In this document: one piece after another, positions 1 to 6,796 of the stretch
Layout: each line of letters opens with the position of its first letter
Position numbering within the stretch: position 1 is the first letter of the stretch
Virus record (IMG/VR): IMGVR_UViG_3300032173_000006
Location: 1-27,628 of that record
Source: a virus
Length of the DNA stretch: 27,628 bases
Direction: 5' to 3' (one strand)
Notes under the pieces: generated by a model
What the model saw: only the letters and a program-made list of their open reading frames with translations
The model's database searches: none
Told to the model about the DNA's origin: nothing
Translations under genes and position numbers: made by a program

Positions 1-236
1 CGGTATCGAAACCCCAGAGACCAGAACGTGACAGTGTCAGTCATCCAGTCCAAGGGAGACTTGTTGCCTACCTTGAACGGCATCTTCTTGCCGGTGGTCT
101 CTGTGTCGAACCCTATGAGGTCTCCTGGATCCTCCTGCACCTTCCGCAGAGTCATGTGCAGGAGATCTTGGGCTTGCTCGTCGGTGTCAATGTACGAGGG
201 TAGTGGCACTCCGATGTTGAACTGCCTACCGGACAT
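1..236 (-). CDS. N-terminus of a DnaQ-type 3'-5' exonuclease / probable family A DNA polymerase (partial)
   Basis: The reading frame opens with ATG at 236 and runs off the left edge of the window after 78 codons. A GGAG Shine-Dalgarno sits 5 bases upstream of the start. Residues 41-49 read IGFDTETTG, the ExoI motif of DEDD exonucleases, with the metal-binding pair D44 and E46. This is followed by a segment ending in TFWSLGF, like the strand after ExoI in the proofreading domain of family A polymerases. The role expected is proofreading in phage DNA replication, which fits its place downstream of the primase, helicase and possible SSB genes. The polymerase domain itself lies outside the window, so a free-standing exonuclease remains possible. 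A terminator-like hairpin lies just upstream, so expression may be set separately from the operon above. Confidence 0.75.
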   Translation of the reverse strand, partial: MSGRQFNIGVPLPSYIDTDEQAQDLLHMTLRKVQEDPGDLIGFDTETTGKKMPFKVGNKSPLDWMTDTVTFWSLGFRY

Positions 237-253
237 GCACGCTCCATAAGAAA

Positions 254-285
254 AGGGGTGCGCCAGCTCTCGCCAGCGCACCCCT
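254..285 (-). terminator. Hairpin with U-tract: intrinsic terminator or attenuator
   Basis: A perfect 10-base inverted repeat (arms at 254-263 and 276-285, 12-base loop) is followed, reading the minus strand, by TTTTCTTAT. This has the form of a Rho-independent terminator for the transcript coming from the zinc-ribbon gene that ends at 300. The U-tract ends only a few bases before the Shine-Dalgarno of the next gene, whose ATG is at 236. It could therefore also act as an attenuator or as an mRNA-stabilising structure. Confidence 0.75.
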
Positions 286-299
286 GGGTTGACGTTGAA

Positions 300-1523
300 C
301 TACTCGGTCACGGCCTGGTCATCACCAGCCGGGGCCTCTCCCTCACCGCCGGCGTCGTACTTCGCGTAGCGAGCAGCGCCACGCGCAACGGCGTTGAACG
401 GATTGGGCTTGCCGAGGACCTTGCACTGCTCGTCCGCGCTCGGAGCCTTGAGCAGGTACTCGAGATCGATCGGCTTCGCAAAGGACTCAGCGACCTGGGC
501 TGCTCGCTCGTCGTTCCCTTGGAAGGTGGGATCGAACAGACGGGGGTCCGGTTCCTGAATCACGTGCGCGTCGATGAGGAGTCGCTTCTCCTTCTTGTCG
601 CCAGTCACCCGAACGGTGAGCTGACAATCGAAGATGCCGTACGGCTGCACAGCACAGCCTTCCGTCGAGCAGATGCGGGTGGGCTTCAGGAAGCCCTTGT
701 GCCCGCAGTCTCGGCAGTTGTACGCCTCGTTGCTCTCCTCGTAGATCTTCTGGTGCTCGGTGTAGAACCCGGACCAGCTCTTCCCGCATTTGCCGCAGCC
801 CGCCTGACCCGTCTCCGTGTTCAGGCTGACGTCGTCGCTACCGCAATCGCAGTAGGTGGCAACGTCGAGTACCAACTTCTCGCATCCAGCGCAGACGAAG
901 CTGGGCACGTAGAGAGTCCCACCGCACTTGCAGTAGGTGTTCTCGATGCGCTTGTGCAGGTCGTGGAACGAGTGTCTCCACTGACCGGGGCTGACCTCCA
1001 TGTAGAACCGCTGGCCGAACACCATCGGCCACTGGTCCGTGCAGTACTGGCAGCCTCGACCCAGGCAGCGCCAGCGCTCTTTGTGAGTGCCGTCACCGCT
1101 CTGGTTCTCGACGTCGACGAGGTGGAACTCCTCCTCGATCCAGCCGGCCACTGCGTAGTACATCTTGGCCGCGCAGTTCTGAGCGAGGCTGGCATCCGGG
1201 GCCACGTTGACCAACCCGTACGCTGCCGGGTTGATGTAGGCGTCCACGACGCACTGCTCGCCCCGCTCCACGCCGCACTCGATGAAGGCACCCTTCTTGG
1301 CCTTGCCCTTGCCCGGCAAGAAGTGCCGCTTGCTGGCTCGGAAGGGGAACTCCTTTCCCGACGTCGGATGGACGTAGGGCTTCTCGGGCCGGCTCAGGTG
1401 GATCTTGGTGGGCGCCTCAGTAGGCCGCCACAGCAAGCCCCACTTCTTACCGCTGCTGCTTCTTCCAGATTGACGGTCTTCCTCCAGACTGTCGTCCCAA
1501 CTGTCGTACATCTCTTCTGACAT
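300..1523 (-). CDS. Multi-zinc-ribbon replication-module protein, candidate ssDNA-binding protein
   Basis: The protein is 407 residues, starting at the ATG at 1523, where GGAGG lies 8 bases upstream. An in-frame ATG at 1538 lacks that spacing. The N-terminal part holds a W-x-P...I-x-L segment (KWGLLWRPTEAPTKIHL) that recalls the start of gp32-like single-stranded-DNA-binding domains. The middle is packed with Cys pairs: CLGRGCQYC, CKCGG with CAGC, CDCG with CGKC, and CRDCG with CSTEGC, enough for about four zinc sites. The C-terminus is acidic and Ala/Gly-rich, as in many SSBs, where it recruits partners. The gene sits between the primase and the probable polymerase, which fits an SSB role. 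That role is an inference; the multiple zinc ribbons are what is seen. The start overlaps the end of the primase gene by 77 bases. Confidence 0.6.
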   Translation of the reverse strand: MSEEMYDSWDDSLEEDRQSGRSSSGKKWGLLWRPTEAPTKIHLSRPEKPYVHPTSGKEFPFRASKRHFLPGKGKAKKGAFIECGVERGEQCVVDAYINPAAYGLVNVAPDASLAQNCAAKMYYAVAGWIEEEFHLVDVENQSGDGTHKERWRCLGRGCQYCTDQWPMVFGQRFYMEVSPGQWRHSFHDLHKRIENTYCKCGGTLYVPSFVCAGCEKLVLDVATYCDCGSDDVSLNTETGQAGCGKCGKSWSGFYTEHQKIYEESNEAYNCRDCGHKGFLKPTRICSTEGCAVQPYGIFDCQLTVRVTGDKKEKRLLIDAHVIQEPDPRLFDPTFQGNDERAAQVAESFAKPIDLEYLLKAPSADEQCKVLGKPNPFNAVARGAARYAKYDAGGEGEAPAGDDQAVTE

Positions 1524-2541
1524 GGCTCTTTCCTCCAATACGCTTTGAGTTACCGAGAGCTGCTATGAGCTCTTCAACAATGAGGTCATCCGGTTGCGCT
1601 GCCTCATCGCAGTCACCCGGATATGTGACCTCATAAACTGGGAATGTACTTACCGCGACCCTCTGACAAACTCGAGTACTTCCTTCCCGACCGGGTCGGT
1701 TGTTGTCGAGAAAGACGAACGTCTCCACGCCAAGGCTGCGGACAATCCGCTCCTGGCCTGGGGACATCCTCGCGCCCATGAGGGCTACCGTGTTGATCCA
1801 GCCGTTCTGAACCATCCACAAGGCTGCTTTGTAGCCCTCAACGATGATGAGCTGTTCCTGCCCTCCTTCGTTCTTCATGAGGCGCTCGTAGCACTTGTCC
1901 AACCTCCACAAGTGGTCACGAATGCCTTCGTTGGTGTAGTCCGGGTACCACTCACCGAGCTCACCGAGGACCTCCTTGCCCTCGATGACTCGGCGCCCAC
2001 TGTAGATGAGGTACTTTGGCTCCTCCCCAATCAGGGTGGCCCGGCCTGAGAGACCTATGAGGTTCCCGAACAGGTCCCTTATGGGGAAAGTGATGCGGTT
2101 ATTGCGCCGGTCGTACCCAATCTCGTGATCTCTCAGGACTTCCTTGTCGAACCCGGCTTTCACCAGGTCCAGGGGAAGAAAGTCGAAGACTCCGAGCAGA
2201 GCGTCAGGCAGGATGTGTTCGCCAACGAACGGCTTCCGTGCCTTCTTCCGAGATCGAGCCTTCTCAATGTCTATGTTCTGCTTCGCCTGCTTCTCGGCCT
2301 CTTCGAGCTGAGCCTCGATGTGGGCCGTGCTGACGCCCAATCTCTTGAGCAGCCATTTGAGCCCACCGCCATGCTCACCACAGGTGAAGCATCCCCAGTT
2401 CCCGATCTGGCGGTTGACCCAGAACGAGGGTCTCGACTCGTGACCCTCCTTGTGGAAGGGGCACGCAGCCGAGATGAACTCGTCCTTGATCCTGACCCGC
2501 TTGAGATGCTTCTGAGCAATCTCGTCAGCGAGTGCCAGCAT
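1447..2541 (-). CDS. DnaG-type DNA primase
   Basis: This 364-residue protein should make RNA primers for phage replication. The N-terminus carries a CHC2 zinc site: C27-P-F-H30 and C51-F-T-C54, with the usual SRPSF strand between them. Residues near 145-175 (NNRITFPIRDLFGNLIGLSGR) match the region leading into the RNA polymerase-type domain. The Toprim domain follows, with E235 in LIIVEGYKAAL and the acidic motif LDNNRPG at about 278-284, in place of the more common DxD. At 364 residues it is shorter than bacterial DnaG (about 580), and the C-terminal helicase-binding domain seems absent. The start is an ATG that shares its A with the TAA stop of the helicase gene (TAATG), so the two are likely translationally coupled. 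The last roughly 25 codons overlap the next gene. Confidence 0.92.
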   Translation of the reverse strand: MLALADEIAQKHLKRVRIKDEFISAACPFHKEGHESRPSFWVNRQIGNWGCFTCGEHGGGLKWLLKRLGVSTAHIEAQLEEAEKQAKQNIDIEKARSRKKARKPFVGEHILPDALLGVFDFLPLDLVKAGFDKEVLRDHEIGYDRRNNRITFPIRDLFGNLIGLSGRATLIGEEPKYLIYSGRRVIEGKEVLGELGEWYPDYTNEGIRDHLWRLDKCYERLMKNEGGQEQLIIVEGYKAALWMVQNGWINTVALMGARMSPGQERIVRSLGVETFVFLDNNRPGREGSTRVCQRVAVSTFPVYEVTYPGDCDEAAQPDDLIVEELIAALGNSKRIGGKSHVRRDVRQLGRQSGGRPSIWKKQQR

Positions 2542-4154
2542 TACTTCATCCCGGAGTTCGCCAAGGCCTTGGAGAAGTCAGCCGATGAGGTCTTCGGCTG
2601 CGCTTTGTCCTTCTTGGTGTCGGGAGAGTCGTCACCCTTGTCATCGATCTTCATCCACTCCTTGACGCGCTTCATGTCCGGCTTGTCGGTGATGAGGTTG
2701 AAGTTGTACGAAGGGATGGCTTTGATCGTGAAGGCCTCCAGCGTGCCCTCTCGATTGCCGCCCAACACCAGAGCAAGCTCGCCGCCCACTCTCTTGATGC
2801 CCGACTGCTCTTGCAGCTTCTCCATCAGACGGGCATTCACGGAAGGTCCACTGCCCTGCACTTCTTCCTTGCCCAGCTTGATGCGGGGTAGGCGTCTTTG
2901 TGCAGGGGTGGGTGCTACCTTCTTGTCGCGTAGCATCCGAATGAACTCCTCCTCGTACTCCTCTTCGTGTAACTCGTTGTACCCCGGCGGCTTCAACACA
3001 CGAATGATGAGGTCAGCTTCTCGGGCAATGACGTCGGCATCTGCCAGGTCCGCCAGGGTGTTGCCAAAGGTTTTCTCACCGTATCGGTTGGCTTGGTGCA
3101 CGGCGACGATGGGTAGGTGGACGTCTTCGGCATACGCCTTCACGTCTTCAGCCATCGTTGCTACGCGCTGCCAGCGAACGGTCATCTGCTCCGACCTCGC
3201 GGAGTCCATGTGGTAGAAGCTGTCCAGGTAGATGACGTCGGGTTGGAACTGGTTGACCTTCTCTTTCAGCCCCTCGAGATTCCGGGGGGCATCCTTGCCG
3301 GCCAACAGAACCAGATCTCTCATCCCCGTGGCTAGCCCACGACGCAGGTCGTGCTTCACGTTGCCTGTGATCAGAGACTCCAGCACGTTGAAGCAGCTCT
3401 CTCTCACCTTGGGTGGGAGCAAGCCCTTCTTGAAAAGCTGGTAGTCCACCCGAGCCAGCAGGGTCGCCATGCGGAGACCCAACTTCATCGGGGACATCTC
3501 CTTCGACCACACCATCACTCGCTTGTTGTGGTTCAGGTAGTCGACGGCCGCGCAGTAGAGCAGAATCCAAGTCTTCATGCTCTTCATGCGTCCGTAGAAC
3601 ACTACGAAGTCACCACCACGTTTGCCGAGAGTGTCTTCAGTGAGACACGGCCACGGCCACGGGACACCGTAGATGGCGCCCGTCTGGGCGTTATCATAGT
3701 GCTCCTTGGCCATCGACAGAATCTCTTGGAGTCCCATCCCTCTGGACTGCTCCCCTGTGCTGAGCTTCACCTCGATCTCCATCATCCGCTTCTTCATAAC
3801 GGCGATGGCGTTGACCGGATCTTCCTCGACCAGCTCTTTGAAGTAGTCCGAGAAAGCCCAAACATCGGACTCGAAGGACTTCATCTTCAGCTCGTCGATG
3901 AGAGCTATGAGTGCCCCCTCCTCATCCTGGCTGGTAGCCGTGAGCGTGAACGCCGGCCATCGCTGGCGAACACGTTGGATGGTGGGGAGGGTGCCGCTGG
4001 TAGCAGGGTTGTACCAGTGCTGTTTCAAGAATCGGAAGATCATCCGGGAATCGGGGTTGAGGAAATGCTCTTCGCACAGGCCGCGTTGGGTCGCTTCGTT
4101 GAAGGACCCGCTTTTGAGTATCTTCGTGAGGACTCGATCCTCTAGTGCGGCCAT
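2541..4154 (-). CDS. DnaB-like replicative DNA helicase
   Basis: The protein is 537 residues. An N-terminal helical domain (about 1-110) resembles the DnaB N-terminal collar: it starts LEDRVLTKIL and contains EHFLNPDSRMIFRFLKQHW. A RecA-like ATPase core follows. The P-loop is at about 185-196 (GRMKSMKTW), a variant of the usual GxxxxGKT in which Met replaces the glycine before KT. Walker B is DVIYLDSFYH at about 303-312, and the sensor-like IVAVHQANR is near 350. The C-terminal region is long and polar, with a Lys/Asp/Ser-rich tail. Such enzymes unwind DNA at the fork and pair with the primase, whose gene follows with a one-base overlap. A GGAGAGGAG Shine-Dalgarno precedes the ATG. A family D-type recombinase ATPase is less likely because of the N-terminal domain and the primase neighbour. 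Confidence 0.9.
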   Translation of the reverse strand: MAALEDRVLTKILKSGSFNEATQRGLCEEHFLNPDSRMIFRFLKQHWYNPATSGTLPTIQRVRQRWPAFTLTATSQDEEGALIALIDELKMKSFESDVWAFSDYFKELVEEDPVNAIAVMKKRMMEIEVKLSTGEQSRGMGLQEILSMAKEHYDNAQTGAIYGVPWPWPCLTEDTLGKRGGDFVVFYGRMKSMKTWILLYCAAVDYLNHNKRVMVWSKEMSPMKLGLRMATLLARVDYQLFKKGLLPPKVRESCFNVLESLITGNVKHDLRRGLATGMRDLVLLAGKDAPRNLEGLKEKVNQFQPDVIYLDSFYHMDSARSEQMTVRWQRVATMAEDVKAYAEDVHLPIVAVHQANRYGEKTFGNTLADLADADVIAREADLIIRVLKPPGYNELHEEEYEEEFIRMLRDKKVAPTPAQRRLPRIKLGKEEVQGSGPSVNARLMEKLQEQSGIKRVGGELALVLGGNREGTLEAFTIKAIPSYNFNLITDKPDMKRVKEWMKIDDKGDDSPDTKKDKAQPKTSSADFSKALANSGMK

Positions 4155-4157
4155 AGT

Positions 4158-4499
4158 TTACTTCTCCTCTCCCAGGCCTTTTGGAAGGCCGTTGCCTGAC
4201 TCTGCTCCTCCCGGTGGTGTTGCCAACGGGCCGAACGGAGTCACGATGCCACCCTCAAACACGACCTCACCGAAGTCTTGCTCTGCACACTTCATGAATT
4301 CGAGCATGGCCTCGATGGTCTTCGGGCTGAAGGTGGTGAATGGGCATGTTCCGTACGTGGTCTTGGTCCCGCTGTTCAGGTAGACCATCGTCACTTCCAT
4401 GGCCGGAACGACGTCAACGTCAGGCCGGAACTTGAACTTGCCCTCGATCGCCACTACGGCGTCGGCCACTCCTGATTTTGTTTCGGAACGGACATACAT
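4158..4499 (-). CDS. Small protein of unknown function
   Basis: The protein is 113 residues, starting at the ATG at 4499 with GGAGG 6 bases upstream. The first two thirds look like a small alternating beta/alpha domain (VADAVVAIEGKFKF, AMEVTMVYLNSG, TIEAMLEFMKCAEQDF). The last 25 residues are Gly/Pro-rich and probably disordered. No catalytic motif was recognised. It lies 3 bases from the replicative helicase gene and 3 bases from the gene upstream, so it is part of the replication operon. A small accessory role is plausible but not shown. Confidence 0.75.
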   Translation of the reverse strand: MYVRSETKSGVADAVVAIEGKFKFRPDVDVVPAMEVTMVYLNSGTKTTYGTCPFTTFSPKTIEAMLEFMKCAEQDFGEVVFEGGIVTPFGPLATPPGGAESGNGLPKGLGEEK

Positions 4500-4502
4500 C
4501 CC

Positions 4503-5006
4503 CTACCTCCGGAATGATGGCCGTTGGACTCCAGGCTTGGCCGCGGCGACTGGCTGAGCGGTAGGGGGCTTGGCATTTGCCCTGGGAGGATTGCTGACCT
4601 TGCCGGTGGTCGGCGCTGGAGCCGTAGTACCCATGTGGGTGTCCCGGTCCTCCTTCATCTGATCCAGATCCGCGTTGACGAGCTGCCGCACGAACGGCTG
4701 AACGATCCCGTGGACTGCACCGATGTCGGTCTCATTGTTGTTGCAGGTGACGGACACACTCACAAAGGCTTGGGCTTTGCAGCCGTACTCTTTGCTGTGC
4801 CCGAGCTCGGCGCCGACCGTAATCTTCGCCTGGGCGTCACCAATGTGCTGCTCAAGTGCTGCCATGATGTCCTCCGGTATGGGGTGTTGTTGGCTCTGTT
4901 CTCTGCGAGTCACCTTTCCGTCATCCTTCTCGATCTCCCACCTGCGATTGCGGGTGACACGATCGAGCAGGCCAACGTCGTTGACCTCGACTACTTCATC
5001 CGTCAT
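4503..5006 (-). CDS. Small protein of unknown function with Pro/Ala-rich tail
   Basis: The protein is 167 residues. The start is the ATG at 5006 with GAGGTG 5 bases upstream. A folded part (about residues 20-120) contains EDIMAALEQHIGDAQAKITV and a strand-rich stretch around VSVSVTCNNNETDIG. From about residue 128 the chain is Pro/Ala/Thr-rich and ends in the basic RPSFRR. Basic low-complexity tails of this kind often contact nucleic acid or a partner, but nothing here proves it. The neighbour upstream (5015-5605) also has a Pro/Ala-rich segment, at its N-terminus. No family was recognised. Confidence 0.75.
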   Translation of the reverse strand: MTDEVVEVNDVGLLDRVTRNRRWEIEKDDGKVTRREQSQQHPIPEDIMAALEQHIGDAQAKITVGAELGHSKEYGCKAQAFVSVSVTCNNNETDIGAVHGIVQPFVRQLVNADLDQMKEDRDTHMGTTAPAPTTGKVSNPPRANAKPPTAQPVAAAKPGVQRPSFRR

Positions 5007-5014
5007 GTGACACC

Positions 5015-5605
5015 TCAGAGCTTAGGAGTAGTGACCGCGCAGGTGTCCTCTTGCTCTTCTTTGAACGCCGGGTGGAAAGCCTCGGCATAGCCAGGTCGCT
5101 GTGCGAACCACGCAATGGTGGCCTCACGGTTGAGCCCGATGGCATCGACGATGCCACTGGAGATCATCTCTTCGAAGACCTCGAGCCTGTTCTCCAACGA
5201 CGACAGGATCTGTGTGACTTCCTTCTCGTCGTAGTGGGCTTTCTTGAACTTCCTGGTGGCCTTGAACTCCCCGATGGTCTGCTTGATGGCAGCGATCAAA
5301 GGCTTGGCCTTGGCGATGGCATCTGTAACAAGGTCTTCCTGTCGCAGAATGTCCTGACGAGCCAGGTAGGCCTCTGGGTAGTTCTTCTCCCAGTCCTCCC
5401 TCATCTCGTTGAGCATCCTTCGCTGGAGCTCGTAGTTCTCGACTGCAACTCTCGCTTCAGCGAGCGCTGGGTCTTCCACCTTCTGGGGGGCAACCTTGGG
5501 CTTGGGTAGCCCAGTCGGTGCCAGAGCGGGGGCTGGAGCCACTACCGGGGTGGCGACCGGGTTGGCTTGTATCTTGGGCCTGACTCTACCGATGACTGGT
5601 TTCAT
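5015..5605 (-). CDS. Protein of unknown function with helical core
   Basis: The protein is 196 residues, beginning 2 bases from the glycosylase stop (TGACATG) with AAGGAAG as ribosome-binding site. Residues 1-45 are basic and Pro/Ala-rich (PVATPVVAPAPALAPTGLP), likely disordered. Residues 48-150 are dominated by charged heptad-like helices (VENYELQRRMLNEMREDWEKN, AKAKPLIAAIKQTI, LENRLEVFEEMIS), so a coiled coil is probable. The C-terminus has IAWFAQRPGYAEAFHPAF. No enzyme motif is visible. Its place between the uracil-DNA glycosylase and the helicase suggests a replication or recombination accessory role, on context only. Confidence 0.75.
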   Translation of the reverse strand: MKPVIGRVRPKIQANPVATPVVAPAPALAPTGLPKPKVAPQKVEDPALAEARVAVENYELQRRMLNEMREDWEKNYPEAYLARQDILRQEDLVTDAIAKAKPLIAAIKQTIGEFKATRKFKKAHYDEKEVTQILSSLENRLEVFEEMISSGIVDAIGLNREATIAWFAQRPGYAEAFHPAFKEEQEDTCAVTTPKL

Positions 5606-5606
5606 G

Positions 5607-6380
5607 TCACTTCCTTTCGAAGCGGGGGATCGAGGCGTACTCCTTCTCCAGCGCGTTCAACATCTTTTTGATTCGCTTGAGGTCCTCGAATGTACGATGC
5701 GTCACCCCATCTGGGGGGAACTTCATAGTCTTTTCATCGTAGCTGTCCTCGCGGAGCAGATACGCTGGGTGGAGAATCGGGATCATGTCGTACTCCAGAC
5801 AGACCTCTCGTTTCTCTGTGTCCTTCCTGGGGAAGATGTGGCCGGGGATCTCAACGCTGTTCCGGTCCCCTGTCAACTTGGCCGATACGTGAGGCGAGCT
5901 GAACACCACGCCTCGATGCTCAGTGATGGCCCAGTCCCTTCCTCGGGCCAGCGCCTTCAGAGCGGCCTTGCCTACTGGCACCACAATCAACGGGTCCACC
6001 ACGTAGATGATCTGGTGAACCCTTGGCTGGCACGCATCACGCTCTGTAGTGGAAGGGTCTCGGTTCTTCCCTTTGTCGTCCGTTGGACGGCAACCAACCA
6101 AGTTGGTGACGTAGAGATCCTCCCACTTGAGACCTGCGTTCTGGACCAGTCCTCGAAGGAGCTTTCCAGACGTGCCGCAGAAGGGCTCACCCTCAGCGTC
6201 TTCCTCCTCGCCTGGCCCTTCACCAATGAGCAGCAGCTTGGCATCGGGATTCCCCATGCCGAAGACCACATTCTCTCGGGCCTGGCTGAGAGGACACTCG
6301 ACGCAGTTCTTCCACTGCTCGTAATAGGCGAAGAGCTGAGCCTCTTTCCACTCTCGGCTCCAAGGCTTGAGCTCACTCAC
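5607..6380 (-). CDS. Family 4 uracil-DNA glycosylase, iron-sulfur type
   Basis: The protein is 257 residues and should remove uracil from DNA. Seen motifs: C26-V-E-C29 at the N-terminus; the active-site loop GEGPGEEEDAEGEPFCG at about 52-69; YVTNLVGCRP with a third Cys; a fourth Cys in DACQP 16 residues further on; and the late motif HPAYLLR near 210. The C-x2-C...C-x16-C spacing is that of the [4Fe-4S] family 4 enzymes. The start is GTG at 6380, overlapping the stop of the upstream gene as GTGA, with GAGG about 10 bases upstream. No ATG lies before the conserved N-terminal Cys pair, which supports this start. A repair role linked to phage replication is expected. The same fold includes SPO1-like 'DNA polymerase-associated' proteins, but the intact motifs favour an active glycosylase. 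Confidence 0.92.
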   Translation of the reverse strand: MSELKPWSREWKEAQLFAYYEQWKNCVECPLSQARENVVFGMGNPDAKLLLIGEGPGEEEDAEGEPFCGTSGKLLRGLVQNAGLKWEDLYVTNLVGCRPTDDKGKNRDPSTTERDACQPRVHQIIYVVDPLIVVPVGKAALKALARGRDWAITEHRGVVFSSPHVSAKLTGDRNSVEIPGHIFPRKDTEKREVCLEYDMIPILHPAYLLREDSYDEKTMKFPPDGVTHRTFEDLKRIKKMLNALEKEYASIPRFERK

Positions 6381-6796
6381 TGTGGCCGCCTCAATCCTGG
6401 GATGTGAATCCCTGCATCTGATGCTGACAGACGAGCCTCAGTCTCAACCGAAGCGTTCAGCAGCTCTTCGAACTTCTTCCTGACGCTGTCGTTCTCCGGT
6501 ACGAGGTACCACGTGGAGGAAATGACATTGATGACAGGCAGTGGCCCATTCATCGCGTCGATCGGCATCAGCAACAGCATCTTGGAGATGCCGAGGATGT
6601 TGCCCCGTGCGTCGATGTTGGGCTGAGCTTGGCCCATCAGGTTGCGAGCATCGTGGATCACAACCGGCTTCCCAGCCGTGCAGTTCTCGTCCAGGTACTT
6701 CTTTGGGTCTCCCATCTCTTCGGGAATCCACCCGAGGTACTTCTCGCCGTGCAACGCGGTCACGACAGCCATGCGATCCCAGTTGAGGTCTTTCAT
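6377..6796 (-). CDS. Small beta-rich protein of unknown function
   Basis: The protein is 139 residues if it starts at the ATG at 6796, which overlaps the SF2 helicase stop as ATGA and has GGGAG 5 bases upstream. An in-frame ATG at 6808 would add four residues but is poorly spaced. The sequence alternates hydrophobic residues in short strands: MAVVTALHGEKYLGWIP, KPVVIHDARNLMG, SKMLLLMPID, STWYLVPEN. The G-E-K-Y-L-G-W turn and the V-V-I-H-D-A-R strand recall Sm/Hfq-like small barrels, but this is only a visual resemblance. It lies between the helicase and the glycosylase, with both junctions overlapping, so it is tightly coupled to both. Confidence 0.78.
   Translation of the reverse strand: MKDLNWDRMAVVTALHGEKYLGWIPEEMGDPKKYLDENCTAGKPVVIHDARNLMGQAQPNIDARGNILGISKMLLLMPIDAMNGPLPVINVISSTWYLVPENDSVRKKFEELLNASVETEARLSASDAGIHIPGLRRPQ

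Noticed and set aside
258-1520. A 420-codon open frame on the plus strand opposite the zinc-ribbon gene
   Set aside because: It is antisense to a gene with clear Cys motifs and a strong ribosome site. The translation is Val/Leu/Ala-rich without recognisable motifs, as expected for the shadow of a GC-rich gene.
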